The translations under genes and the position numbers were made by a program. From Adineta ricciae (lineage: Eukaryota > Rotifera > Eurotatoria > Adinetida > Adinetidae), in contig CAJNOJ010000140.1 in NCBI GenBank assembly GCA_905250025.1, positions 203,341 through 267,340 on the forward strand: a DNA stretch of 64,000 nt. Reading direction: 5' to 3'. Positions 34,001-45,539 of this stretch are shown here, piece after piece. Positions within the stretch are counted from its first letter, which is position 1; each line of letters opens with the position of its first letter. Below the pieces are notes generated by a model. That model was not told the DNA's origin. It was given only the letters and a program-made list of their open reading frames with translations, and did no database searches.

Positions 34001-35872
34001 CGATGGAAACCATCTGAAACAACTGACGATGAATGTTCGAGTGGGTCTGTGTTTATTGGCTGGACACAAAATCGGCGACCGATCTGCGTGTGTCCATTCT
34101 TTCGGCATGGACCAACTTGTGCGTTGATGTCACCGCAATGTTCGCCGAATCTTTGTCAAAATCAAGGCCAATGTGTTGAACACGATGAGAGCTTGTTTGA
34201 TAGAAAGTACACATGTGTTTGCACTAGCAAGTATTACGGTCTGAACTGTGAATACGAGAAATGGCAACTAGAGGTGTCGTTCGAAGGCATTGATGTGTCG
34301 TCGTATGTCATTGGACATTTCTACACTATCTCGAATGATTCGCAACCGCAAAAAACAATCCTTCTTCGAAAACTGACACTGTTCCAACATGTCGTGGCAT
34401 TTCATATTTCGATTCCATTTCACTTAGCTTTCATTCAGATCAACGAACGTGACTTTTATCTCGTTTATCTTCAACATTCACCGTCGATGTATGCATTCTC
34501 TCAGCTCAGTGACAAACAGCGATGTCATTCGATGAGTAATTATGTCAATTCCACAGTATTGAATCTGCATCGATATGAACGAATAGCTCATTTTCATCGC
34601 GTCTGTTTGCAAAATTGGCATGTAGTGTGTTTCGTTGATGAAATGTATTTGTGTTTATGTACGAATGATCATCATGCGAATTGTTTGCCGTTCGAGCAGC
34701 AACTGTACTCTTCTGCAGATCGCTTTCGATGTTCGGCCAATGATCAGTATTGTTCGAACGGAGGCGAGTGTTATCAAGATCATGCTCATTGTCCATCGAC
34801 GAAGATCTGCTTATGCGCAAGCTGCTTTTTTGGTCAACAGTGTCAATTGTATGCGAAAGGGCTTGGCTCGACATTAGACGAAATCTTGGGCTATGAATTC
34901 GTTGCAAAGCGAAGTCTAACCTCTCAGTCCGTGTCAATTAAGCTGAGTGCTGGAATAACCATGGTGATTTTTGTTGTAGGAATTATCAATGTCATCTTAG
35001 CATTGATGACATTTTCGCAGCCGAAAATCCGTGAAGTCGGCTGTGGACTGTATTTATTAGCATCATCGGTTACTTCATTGTCGACAATGATATTCTTCAC
35101 ACTGAAGTTTTGGCTGCTGCATTTCTCTTATCAGAATGTGTCCAATGCTGGAATCATTCTGACGATCAATTGTCGATTTGTGGAAGTGATGTTAAAGTTG
35201 TCTTTATTCATCGACAACTGGCTGAATGCATGTATTGCCATGGAGAAAACTAATTCAGTCATTCAAGGTTTGCAGTTCAACAAGAGAAGTAGTCGACAGC
35301 TAGCAAGACGGGTAACTCCATTTGTGTTTGTTGCCAACGTTGCAATGCTCGTTCCACAGATGCTCAATCTTCATGTGTTCGAAGATAAGATGGAAGGACG
35401 AAGTTGGTGTGTGATTCATTACAAGCCATGGTTGAAAAGATACATCGTTGGTCTGATGTTCTTCAATTATTTTGGCCCATTCGTTGTTCAGATTGGATCA
35501 ATAATCCTGATTATTATAGGCACAGCTTATCAGAAACTGTTAATACAATCGAACGAGAAACGTATTTGGAGCCATCTTAGATGGAAGATTGTCAAATACA
35601 GACGACTTATGATTAGTCAAATGATTATAACATTGTTGACATTGCCTCACTTGATCATTTCGCTAAAATTAGAATGCAGACGATCGTCTGATTTGCTTTG
35701 GTTTTTTCTGGCTGGTTATTTCGTATCATTCCTTCCGGCAGCAAGTATTGTTATCATATTTGTGACCCCATCTCCATTGTATCGAAAGCAACTGAAGCAA
35801 GGTGTGAAGCGAATTTGGCAACGAGCACAGTATCAGTGGGAGACGTTCCGAACAAAAGCAATGATGAACTGA
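31100..35872 (+). CDS. LDLa/EGF-repeat ectodomain 7TM receptor, intronless
   Basis: One frame of 1590 residues. The ATG at 31100 is the first in frame; a separate upstream signal-peptide exon is possible since the N-terminus (VYSLIFFRLALTT) is only a weak leader. The ectodomain has about six cysteine-rich modules of LDL-receptor class A type, for example GVIDCFDEGTDEEHC, CHNGMCIAEDLWQDG, WACPDGRDEWNC and CDNRVDCSQHPDDEQFC. Three EGF modules follow near residues 793-825 (CLCSASYYGDRC), 1010-1052 (CVCTSKYYGLNC) and 1210-1250 (CLCASCFFGQQC). From about 1277 a seven-helix domain occupies the C-terminus: TM1 MVIFVVGIINVILALMTF, an IDNWLNACIAMEK segment at the DRY position, later IVGLMFFNYFGPFVVQIGSI, and a last helix before a basic tail. 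Similar mosaics exist in lophotrochozoan and rotifer genomes. Ligand unknown. A truncated copy lies at 17681-18068. Confidence 0.88.
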   Translation: MIIGEVKEIFEVYSLIFFRLALTTCQLNMYNNREIVGGNALAYDCLDYHGQHRTKLANQDLYDMTIELISFCIRPVRPDDEPMDTFVHPLARRLSFERVSDMGVTVEQLLSWSIPTVIVERYQRYLSSHKMASLNEQFYNCTSARFGIRCQYSFGSRFMQGMSFDDLIDDTFNSKQSYATSWDDMTTLAAPIPCYVLIKCHRNGIEWCLDWREICDGVIDCFDEGTDEEHCFVLEINKCKADEYRCHNGMCIAEDLWQDGEDGSEVDCLDRSDEGQDEASLTMCYRDVSFRCEQQACRPDELRFSCGDGECVGRFAPCHSGRHQLLIESLMQEGDLNKECWMTMVCLTKLVKQLNGTPCDVWLLDDSISAHLAQCPHLFQFPTTAVHSNHVLFFYANVETRKNLTDDFMPDYVCYNEELCEFHSVHWLSDVNMTCLSKWDIWIEWDNTVKDPWSQLVWLIEREFRSCMVSTNDVFRNQMLDSNDSTLYQCSNSSKVISSHRIKDALYDCIENDDENRANSCSFNDRHRARCEHEKECWSPLIKQSVCRISDEQSEDILPFASFCDGISQYYYHSTNREKRDDEDGCDMNALCDNMYSRCDGFWACPDGRDEWNCSNHSLCPVSSHACISPYNYTVSCLSANRVNDGVADCLGATDEQEKCRFTFRLHHDLRPLGCLGSDECLRSSQFCDNRVDCSQHPDDEQFCQDRPFTCNQTVSRERNQLEHILCSLNEENERRIKFFSVITSTLYPASTELSDRHDHAQSRRVQKNNESEDATKLMVTRTFTREDKRWSHYCNRGIMVEKQSKNLTSFDCLCSASYYGDRCQYQSQRVSLSLQLTSTSRYEIYAVIILLVDDQRNEITAFSQFKYIAKDSCAMKWHGVLLYPTRPMNSSTNYSVRIDVIEKNSMDYVGHWYYSIPFAFLPVNQLSVALNLSSSAIVGKVECSMTCLDGKQECMVYVNVRNKSFCRWKPSETTDDECSSGSVFIGWTQNRRPICVCPFFRHGPTCALMSPQCSPNLCQNQGQCVEHDESLFDRKYTCVCTSKYYGLNCEYEKWQLEVSFEGIDVSSYVIGHFYTISNDSQPQKTILLRKLTLFQHVVAFHISIPFHLAFIQINERDFYLVYLQHSPSMYAFSQLSDKQRCHSMSNYVNSTVLNLHRYERIAHFHRVCLQNWHVVCFVDEMYLCLCTNDHHANCLPFEQQLYSSADRFRCSANDQYCSNGGECYQDHAHCPSTKICLCASCFFGQQCQLYAKGLGSTLDEILGYEFVAKRSLTSQSVSIKLSAGITMVIFVVGIINVILALMTFSQPKIREVGCGLYLLASSVTSLSTMIFFTLKFWLLHFSYQNVSNAGIILTINCRFVEVMLKLSLFIDNWLNACIAMEKTNSVIQGLQFNKRSSRQLARRVTPFVFVANVAMLVPQMLNLHVFEDKMEGRSWCVIHYKPWLKRYIVGLMFFNYFGPFVVQIGSIILIIIGTAYQKLLIQSNEKRIWSHLRWKIVKYRRLMISQMIITLLTLPHLIISLKLECRRSSDLLWFFLAGYFVSFLPAASIVIIFVTPSPLYRKQLKQGVKRIWQRAQYQWETFRTKAMMN

Positions 35873-37463
35873 TGAATGTGCGTTTTTGTGTATGTGTGTT
35901 TGTGAGCCGCTTTATGCATTGAGTTTTGCGTTAGTGAAAGATAGCTTGTATTAATATTGTTGAAGCTAACGCTTACCAGATGAAACCTAACAACTTCTGC
36001 TAGCAGACAGTCAGAGTGTATTTGACATAAAGAATGAAATAAGGTATGTGGTCGATGTTTGCATTAATTTTTTCTAATAAACGACATACACTAACGTTTG
36101 ATTTCTTCGGAAGAACTGTAAGTCTTTGTTCATTATACCATATACACGATAGTGTCTTTCGAAATTCGTACAAGTTTCACACAGATTCTACTGGAATTTG
36201 TTAATTACACTGTGACCACCATCAATTATAGCGTACTATATGGAATGTGTTAATTAATCGCTAACTAGGAGGGTGTATAGTCGATAAAAATTAACTGAAA
36301 CAATCCAAATCAGGTAATAAGTGTTTGGAAATTGATTGATCATTTATTAGAATAATACATTTAGTTAAGGTCACATAGAATCACAGATCACATGCTATTA
36401 TGATAAAACTGTTGAAATCAATGAAATTGATATTCCGGGTTAATATCATTTCTTAGTTTATTGATTCTTCTATTGCGTCTAATACACGGCAAAATATAAT
36501 CACCATCTTGCATGGCTAGTGAATGAGATTTAATGAATTCACAAAGCTATCTTGTATAGTAGATCAGAGACTACACTAGAGCGTCCGACATTCGGTTCTA
36601 GGCTTCGAAAAAGTGTACATTTGGTGTACTATATAAACAACGAGCAAATGATTTACCTTGATGAACTGCAAAGCTGGAATGGCTGATAGAATGGCATATG
36701 CTTTGTTCAGTACTAATATATATATATATATATAGCATAAAGAATGAAAATAATCGATAGAATATGTTATAGAAGTAACTAGAAATTGATACCTTGGGAA
36801 ATCTTGCACCATGACTTGTGAAGTGAGACACAATTCTGTATGTGAGCTCACAATTTGTTTTACATACGTTAATCCGGAAAATGATACTATTTGTGATTGT
36901 TGTTTATTTAAACTTACAGACAAAAGAAAAAACAAAGCAAACTGTGACAATATTGTCACAAATTAAAATTTATACTAACTGCTTGACATGCAGAGATTAC
37001 TCTAAGAAATAGGTACTCTTAGGCTTATAGTAAAAAGCATTCAGTACTGTTTCATACGGCAATTGAAAAACAATACATATCACTTCCTCATTGGAAAATA
37101 ATCATGAAGATGTATAATCATCTTTTGCTTTCTAATTCACATGACTTTGTCGATATCGACACGAGTAATATCGAATGTTAATTGATCATACGCGTGTGCA
37201 TGTGATGCTCACGCGACTATACATAAAGGTTCGAGTTATATCAGAACGTGCTACAAAGACTTAAATCTTTCAATAGTATATTAATCGTAACATGTGAATT
37301 ATTTCAATGCTGATAATCACATGTTTCAGTCAACCATAAAATCAATATTGCATTAAATACACAAAGAATCACAAAGGTTGTGCATTATTCAGAGGGAAAA
37401 GAGAAGGAAACAGCGTGTTTTTTACTTTTTATTGCATTTGCTTTTTTCAAACAAGATAGTGCA
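35873..37463. other. Intergenic, 1.6 kb
   Basis: 3' UTR of the receptor followed by AT-rich sequence with a (TA)n microsatellite at about 36716-36734. The minus-strand frames at 36576-36959 overlap the microsatellite and look spurious. Confidence 0.4.
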
Positions 37464-38786
37464 ATGTATCGCAATAGAAACGAAACGTATCTGCGTCGGA
37501 ATCAGTTTTCACGTTTGGCCATCATTACAGTGATGTTCAATCCTGTTCGATATCAAACTCGTTACCAACGATATCGACAATTTGCATATCATATGGCACG
37601 TTCAGGTGTCAATCTCTTTACTATCGAATGTATCTTCGAATCAGCAACACGATACGGTTTGCCACCACAACGATTCGAAGTCACACAGCCAAATAATCCA
37701 CAACATTTTCAAGTCATAGCTCCATCCATCATATGGATGAAAGAAAATCTCATCAATATCGTTGTGCAACAACTACCACCTCACATTGATCGAATCGCAT
37801 GGATCGATGCAGATGTTGAATTCGAAGTGAGACATCGTGATGTGTTTTTCTACACATCCTCACCACAGTTTCAGATGACAACTGTTTTGTTTCTTCTATT
37901 GTGTATATAGCGTCTAGATTGGCCGCAGTTAACAATGGCTGCTCTTGATCGATATCCTATAGTTCAAATGTTCAAAGTTGCTTTCATGACTGGTGCTGGT
38001 GGTAAACGTGAAGTGTTAAAAAGAAAGTATTCAGTTGGGTATGCCATTCGTCATGGTAAAGCGATTGAAGCAAATTATCCATATGGACATGTTCATCCAG
38101 GTCTGGCTTGGGCAATGCATCGAAGTACTTTTAGTGCAATTGGTGGTCTCATGGATTTCTGTATTGTTGGATCAGATGATTTGCATTTTGCCTTTGCTTT
38201 ATTAGGTCGAATCAGGGAGACATATCCAAGTAATATAAATCGAGATTATGCTATGTTAGCGAAGAGCTGGAGTGATCGAGTTGGTGCGATAGCTGGATAT
38301 GGTGGCAATGTTGGTTATGTGGATGTGAATGTTTATCATCGACGGTCTGGAAGTCGAAACAGTCGAAGTTATTTCGGAAGATGGTACGAAAGGACTGCTT
38401 TGTAGAAGTATTTGATAGACTGTAGTATTATTTTGTGTGTTTGCTATAGGTTAATCTTATCACACTATGGGTTTTCTCCAGCAAAAGACTTGGCGAGAGA
38501 CGAGCAGTCGGGTGTGATTTATTTGACAAACAAACGTCGATTTGATTTGGATTTGGGAGCACGTCGAATCGAAGCGATTCAACGAGGTGTTGTAAATTAC
38601 TTTTTATCCCATGATGAAGATAATCAAAGAATAATGATGATGAGACAAATGGCACGAATGGGTCGATATGGTCATGGCGCAGTTGCTACTCCTCGTCGAC
38701 CCCGATCCGCTTCTCCAAATGCGATGATGAGGATGCCTCGACAGTTTGTTGCTCCTCGTCGCGCCTATCTTCAGGGCTTTTATTAA
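37464..38786 (+). CDS. GT-A-type glycosyltransferase with Met/Arg-rich tail
   Basis: Three exons, 37464-37826, 37911-38383 and 38450-38786, 390 residues; introns 84 and 66 nt. ATG 37464 is the likely start; a longer open frame upstream lacks an ATG. The first exon has the nucleotide-sugar-binding start LAIITVMFNPVRYQTRYQRY and ends with the metal-binding WIDADVEFE (DxD-like DAD) after IIWMKENLINIVVQQLP. Exon 2 begins RLDWPQL and has HPGLAWAMHRS and FCIVGSDDLHFAFAL, the usual acceptor/base region. Similar proteins are known to me from giant viruses, phages and fungi. There is no N-terminal anchor. The last 50 residues are rich in Met and Arg (MMMRQMARMGRYGHG) and look disordered. Donor and acceptor sugars unknown. 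Confidence 0.8.
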
Positions 38787-41700
38787 ACTCTTTTTTTTAC
38801 ACCGAAGCAGAAAGTATGATATAACATTTTGTGGAAATTCTACTGAACGAGAAGGATAATTCTTACTCGATTTCAACTTTAAAAAGGACATTAACATGTC
38901 CACATACTAAACGCTGGCAGAACTAAAATACCGACAGACGCGGGAAGGTTTGTGAAGAAATAAATTTGCAATGAACTCCGCTGTTTTCAGTTTGCAAGTT
39001 ACTAGACAAGAACAAATGTTGAACAACGTCTTTCCTCGTATAGCTGTGCTAACTCTGGCAACTTTTAAGGGATCGAGGGGATCACAAAGTATATTTTCAG
39101 ACTGTGAGGTTAGCGTAAGAGTGAGTCATGCATTATTTTTTTTGTCTAATAGCTGTGCCTTTTAAGCATCCTTGAACTTTTTCACTAAGGAAACATTTCT
39201 ATATACAATTCTGTGTGCTATACTAGCTCAAAACGCATACACAGCATGGTATTATCTTGTGCTCCTATCAAGATTTCGCTGCACATATGCAGAATGCACT
39301 CAAATCACAAAACTGAGCCCTATATGTAAAGACTTTCCGGTCACCACAAAGCAATTACGAAATCTATTTTCTCACACATCCAAATAAGTCATCGGGTACC
39401 ATCGATACCATATTTCTAAAATAGGCCGTTGAAGATCTGCGCCTGTTAATCCAGATGAAACAAATATTTTCTAACAGCAATATCTTCCTCAATATCCATG
39501 CATTGAAACAAACGGATCTGGGGATAGAAATGGTCGTTGGCATGCTCTAAACTAGTAATAGAAAATGAGTTACCATGTTCAATATGTTCAACAAGCAATG
39601 AAACTATTATTTTTGAGACCTAAAAGTATTTATCACCGGCATATTAGTCATCAACATCTGCGTACAAAGATACTTCATCTTGTTCATGAGACACTTTATG
39701 GTAACTAGCCATAAAGTATTATAATGTGCACATTTAACTTTTTCTTTCTAAATAATTTAATCCAGGTCAAAGCAGGATTCCAGGCTGGAATCACCCGGCT
39801 AAAATCCGTTTGTTTCTACTCGCATCCGAACGGAAGAGCTTGGACTCCGCCGGAAAAACACTCCGACAAATTACATCCAGATCCCTATATACGGAAGCCG
39901 GTCGGAAACTAACAGATCGGACAGCAACTTTCTTGACAAAAGGAATCCTAGTGTTGCGCCAAACTCGCATTCTTTTATATCAATTTTCTAAGCCTTCGAA
40001 AAACGGCTCAGTACCAAAAAACACTAGACTTAACAGCTCGTCACCTTCCCGCCGTCCGCCACTTGCCCAGACACATAACAGTACACTAGAACCATCCCCG
40101 AACTGAATTTGCGAGTCGATGAAAATCGAAATTTTAATCCTAACGAAAAGGTGGCGATTGTCGTGTTAGATCAGTTTTAAGACAATATGGTTTTATTATG
40201 AACAAAACGAATCTCACTACTAATGATCTTTTTGCCGAAATATATCGAGTTTACATAGAGCTACCAGACTTAGAGAATATTAACGATACTTGGAAACAAT
40301 ATGACGTACAAGGAAAAAAAGAGAGCAGACGATGAACATATGTCATGACGCCCTGTAGAACATACGAAGATATGTAGGACAATTCCGTATCATGCTGAAT
40401 TGGTAATTCTTCATAACATCAAGATTTAAAACTTTTTGGTGTGGTCATGTGTAAAGAAATAAAACCTGATTTCAATCCTCTCGATTTTTCTCTGTTTTTT
40501 GCACGTTAGTGATTTGTATAGGTTCTTGCATCATGGTTTTGGTGGACTGATGCGTATAGTCTAGAGCCATGGATAATATCCGAGTATCACCGGTGATTTC
40601 GTTAATGAAGAATGTTATTTGTGATAGAATTTCTGTGGATGCCAGTGAAATGTTTTGAAGCCGGTAGGAATTGAATAGTATAAGTTGGATATGATAGCTA
40701 GGATTCTTCTGTCGAAGTTCGTGACAGGATCCGTGCATAATGCGTTTGAAGAAATCAGAATTGGGCGGAATGGGATGGAAAAGTTCGACTGATCGGATTT
40801 CGATAGTCCTGTTTATTTTCCAGACAGTTTTTCGTTGGAATAAGATCGGTTGGGTCTCCGATGATAAGTTAAATAATTTTTCTCATCGATTGCTGTATGT
40901 TATTCTATTAAATACATACTTTTCATTCGAACGTATATGTCGTATCAAATCTAGCTCGCTTATCAAAGTTATTACCTTTCACAGAGAGTTGAACGATATT
41001 ACAACTATGACAGACGTGACTTTGACAAGACGGCACGCCATAGCTATAACTCCGACAGTATTAAAACATTACAGAAAAATCTTTGACAAAATCAAGCATC
41101 AAGGTTATCGGAAAATAGAAAAAATATAGATACGCATAGATAACGAGATTTAGATAATGGTCTAGCTAGTTTTCACGCTTATATCGATAGCGTCACTGTT
41201 GGTCAAAAAGTGCCGAGATGAGACCGTAAACGAGATCGAAAAACCAATCGATGAAAATGTACACTAAGTGAAGTATTGTTTGAATTTTGTTATCATCACT
41301 CAGCAACTTATCGCAATAAATGATTAGTTACAGTATGCATATCGTTTTTTATTTTCGGATAATTTCGGTGGCTGATTTTCTCATAGTTGTAACCTAGTTC
41401 AATTCTTTGTAAAAACAAGAAGTCTGACAAGCGAGCTAGGCTTGATACGACATACATATACTCATACAGTTAAATTGACGACAATATTCTTTTTTCTTTT
41501 CTTTTCTGTCATCCCATATTTACGGCTTGTTCAACGACCCATGACCGCGTGCATAGATATTTTCTTTTTACTTCTGTATCGAACATTGAATCTTTTTCAT
41601 ATTCTACTCGTTATGGTTTGGAGAAGAATGAAGCTCACAAAATTAGATCGCATCATCGATAATTTGTTTACAAGTAAGAATATATTTTCTACACATGGAA

Positions 41701-44280
41701 AGTTCTCCTCTCAGGCAACTCCTCACAAAATAAAGCGTTCATATTCATTCAAGATCTGAGCTTTATACTAACCACTTCAACATACACACGATTGTAAAAT
41801 ATAATTCACATTCGTTTGCTTTTATACGGCAGTATAATAGAATGTGTAATTATTTCAGTGATTTTGACAGAACTGCGTGAATATCTATGTTGACATAGCT
41901 GGAAGAATGAAAAATTGGTCAAAACGAATAATATGTCAGACGTTTAATATACGACTACAGAGAAAAATGTTTTCTTTTTGCATCAGAGAAGAGTAGAATG
42001 AATACTTTCAGTTCTAAACACGGTGAAAAGAAAGGGCTTTCTTTTTTCCGTGCATTTCTTCGCTTCATATTCTCCGCTTCGATTATAAGAAAATTCTTAG
42101 TGACATTAAGGATTTCTTCGACTTAACGTCTGCACTTTAATATAGAACAGAACAGAGAAGGATGAACTCTGAAATATCATTTTCTATTACACGAGAATTT
42201 CATATAAAAGAAAACTGATTCTAAGTTACGTATTCTATTCGTCACTTCGCCTAGTTTATCAGTGTGAAAATGAAGTTGGTATTTCTACGATGACCTTAAT
42301 CATTCGATTCAGTAAAAAATTTATCTCCTTCATATGTCTTTGTCATTGAATATTTTCTCTTAGTCAATAAGAACTATAGAATTACAATATAACGTGCTAA
42401 GATTTGTTGAGAATTTCTGCTTTTTTTATCAGCTGTGATCATAATTTCAAAAAAGTATTGTATATTTTTTCGACGTTTAGGTTATCCTTTATGGTGTAGA
42501 TATGTTATTTTCTCTATTGTCGTATAGAGGAAGAAATGTGTTCTGGAAAGATGTTCATAGATGTGATCACAATCTAGTTTCTTAATGTTTTTTTTCTTTT
42601 CTTTGCTCTTCAGTCAAGTCTTTTTCGATACATTCCAATGTCTCATTCAAGATTTGTTCTACATAGGATAGCGTGCTATTTTTAGTATGAAGAGAAAAAT
42701 GGAACGAGAGTAAATAAATGCAAGAACAATTAGAGAGGGCCTATTTCTTGCGGATTTTGCCGTTTCTGCGAACGTAAAGAAATGAACAACCGTTGTTTCC
42801 ATCTGTTGTTCTCTCGATTTCAGATGCATTTTATCTCTGAACTAAAGATGGCACTTCACAAGGGATAAAAAGCTGAGTTAAATCACTCCTGACTCAACCA
42901 AAAATCATCGCAAGTGACTTTTTTTTTATGAGTTAGGATGAGTTTCAATGACTTTCAGTGTGCATGTGTTATTTAGCATAATTCTATGTTAATCTCTGAT
43001 CGAAGAATCTGGTCCGGATGCGATCGGTTCCAGAATATTCCGACCATTTCAGGGAAGCAGTATCCCTGAGAACGGATCCGGTGACTGGATTTAGCGAGTT
43101 TCACATGGAGCCGATCAGAACCTACCATAAACGGCAGTTGGATACAGTGTCAGGATTTTTCTCCTGGATTCTGAATATTTTCCGAGCGTTTCCAACCGGA
43201 AAATAATAGATTAACAGCAGGTTTTCGTGGGATATTAGTGGAATACTGCTCCCGAAATCATCGTCCTGGGAGCTCTACTTATAGCGGGCGAATTTGTATT
43301 TCTTCTAACTGACTTTAACTCACCAAAACTCATAAATCGTTTTTCCTCCCTTGGCACTTTAACTTCATTTCACTTTCGAAAAGTAAAATAAAGAAAATTA
43401 AAATTATCAACGCTATTTTCTTGAGTAAAGTAAGCTTAAAAATAATACTTTATCCAAAACAATAAAATAAAAAAGTAAGACAGTTTAGCTTAAATTTGAA
43501 GAATACGTAAAATAAAGCTTACCAATCGGCATAGTTCATGTATAAACAAAAAATTGTACTTCCTCAGCTTTATTAATCTTATCTTACATTAATATTAGGC
43601 CCAAATGGCACTCAATAGTCTCTGATAATTTTTGGAATTATTTATACGCGTTACTAACCTAACAAAATTTTTAAATTTTTAAAATATTTTGCTTCAGTTT
43701 TTTTACTTTACTTTATTTTAGTTTAGTTTACTTTTTGGTAAAGCATACTAACTTTAATTTACCGGGTAAAGTTTATGCAGTACCACTCCTACTTCAAATC
43801 TAGGTTATCGTATACGCCTTCTGATACAAAGAACGTCATTAGAACACAGATAAATATAACATGTCACTGTCGTTTTCCTTCTATTATACAGGCTACATAG
43901 ACTGCGTTTTTTTTCTTTGCATGGCGTGACAAATTCTAAGCAAAGTTTCTATGTTACGCTAGACTTGACTAATATTCTGTAACTCTTCTTTTTTGTATCG
44001 TTATGTGGAATAAAATTGTCTTAGCAACATGTCTTGCATTGTGATTTACCATCTTGTACAGGTTGTAAAAGTAGTTAGGCTTTTCCCTCTGCGACGATCG
44101 TTGAGATAAATTGGACATTTGAGTGGCAATTAATTAGAGGTATGGACGTTTGGTACGTAAACTGGACAGATTAATGTGGTAATTTTAAGAATAGTCGAAC
44201 ATTGTCTTTTACTCACAAGAAATTTATTAGAATCTTAGTGACACTGTAAATGCATAAATCTACTTTGTTTTATAGGATTC
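38787..44280. other. Gene-poor region of 5.5 kb
   Basis: No gene could be supported. Frames such as 40738-40472 (minus), 40740-41129 and 41442-41759 show no family features. Two islands of higher GC (about 39760-40110 and 43010-43270) stand out from the AT-rich background; one carries a 62-codon frame. At 43370-43790 there are reiterated TAAAGTAAG/CTTTACTTTA-like words on both strands. These look like old, non-autonomous repeats rather than genes. Confidence 0.35.
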
Positions 44281-45237
44281 ATGCGGAACAAAGGCTATTA
44301 TACGTGTCTGCTTTTATTATTCTTACAATCCTTATTGATCATTCATTTACAAAGAAAGTATGATGCTCTCTACTCTCTTGCTACTATTCCACATATAGAT
44401 ACATTTTGGCATTCAAATAATGATGCGTCGATTATTGTTCCACGAAAGCGTACTCAGGTGAAATTCGATCGTAGCTTTATCATTGTTACAGCATGCGCTC
44501 GAGATGTGGCTAAATTTTTACCAGAATTTCGACGAAACATCGAAGATATTGTCTCAATCTTTGAAGACTATCGAGTACTTATTGGTGAGTCTGATTCTAA
44601 AGATGCTACGCGAGAGTATCTGACAAAATGGTCAGTGAAAAATCCGAAAATTCAACAGTATACTTATGGGAATTTAACGAGAACATTTTCAACGCGACGA
44701 ACAGATCGTATCGCTTATTGTCGAAATCATCTGCTGACTACTGCTCGCGAAAAGCAATGGATTACACGTGCGCAATTTCTACTTGTTGTTGACATTGATG
44801 TTAATGGAAATTCTATTCTTTCTTCTGACAAGTTTCTGACGAATTTTCATTATGATTTAAATCAGTGGGGGGCAATGACAGCATCCCAAACTCATCTATA
44901 CTATGATATATGGGCACTGCGATCATCCATCGTCGATTATGATTGCTGGAAGGCAGTAAGCAAGTATCCACGGAATTCAGATATCGCTCACAAAATATTT
45001 ATTGACGTTCATCGAAAGCCTATTCCTAAAGATCATCCACTTATACCGGTCCAGTCAGCTTTTGGCGGCTTTGCGGTATATCAGACACGATACTTACAAG
45101 ATTGTCGATATGATTCATTTGATGCTGAGTTCAGCTATGGTAAATGCGAACATGTGATATTCAATGAATGTGTCAGCCGAAATGGAGGAAAGATATTTGT
45201 CAACCCTGCATTTCAAAATTCTGATGGATTGTTGTGA
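44281..45237 (+). CDS. Type II membrane glycosyltransferase (GT69/CAP59-like)
   Basis: A single exon of 318 residues. After MRNKGY comes one membrane anchor (CLLLLFLQSLLIIHL), so a Golgi type II topology is expected. The catalytic part has FIIVTACARDVAKFLPEFRR, VLIGESDSKDATREYL, then RIAYCRNHLL, the DxD-like LLVVDIDVNGN, a YDIWALRSS block and AVYQTRYLQDCRY, ending with NPAFQNSDGLL. The order RIxYxRN - hydrophobic-DxD - YDxWALR is that of the fungal CAP59/CMT1-type mannosyltransferases and relatives; donor and acceptor here are unknown. An AG acceptor lies five bases before the ATG, suggesting a 5' UTR intron. Confidence 0.75.
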   Translation: MRNKGYYTCLLLLFLQSLLIIHLQRKYDALYSLATIPHIDTFWHSNNDASIIVPRKRTQVKFDRSFIIVTACARDVAKFLPEFRRNIEDIVSIFEDYRVLIGESDSKDATREYLTKWSVKNPKIQQYTYGNLTRTFSTRRTDRIAYCRNHLLTTAREKQWITRAQFLLVVDIDVNGNSILSSDKFLTNFHYDLNQWGAMTASQTHLYYDIWALRSSIVDYDCWKAVSKYPRNSDIAHKIFIDVHRKPIPKDHPLIPVQSAFGGFAVYQTRYLQDCRYDSFDAEFSYGKCEHVIFNECVSRNGGKIFVNPAFQNSDGLL

Positions 45238-45539
45238 ACTTTAAATAAGCAACTACCTATGAGCGTATTTACACACAAGCGAATGGTCTCTCACCCTCCT
45301 ACATTCGCAAATTATTCAAATAATTGTGTCCTGCATTAGCACTAATGATTTCTCCTACAATTTGTATCATCTTACAATTTAGTATATTCCGAATGTCTTT
45401 AAACATGAAGACTCCTATATTAACGTTATTTGATCGCAGAACGATAGTTAAGCAATGTTCTATATGTGGTAAGGTTGGAATTACCAAAGGGGTTTGCTAC
45501 GCAGTATGCAGTACGAATATTATATCAAGATCACTACCA

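Noticed and set aside
34545-34937. 130-codon minus-strand frame inside the receptor gene
   Set aside because: It is the antisense shadow of the EGF region. Its similarity to the plus frame at 17851-18117 comes from the duplicated DNA, not from a real protein.
41442-41759. Hydrophobic 105-codon plus-strand frame
   Set aside because: Composition typical of AT-rich non-coding DNA; no topology or family pattern that I could support.
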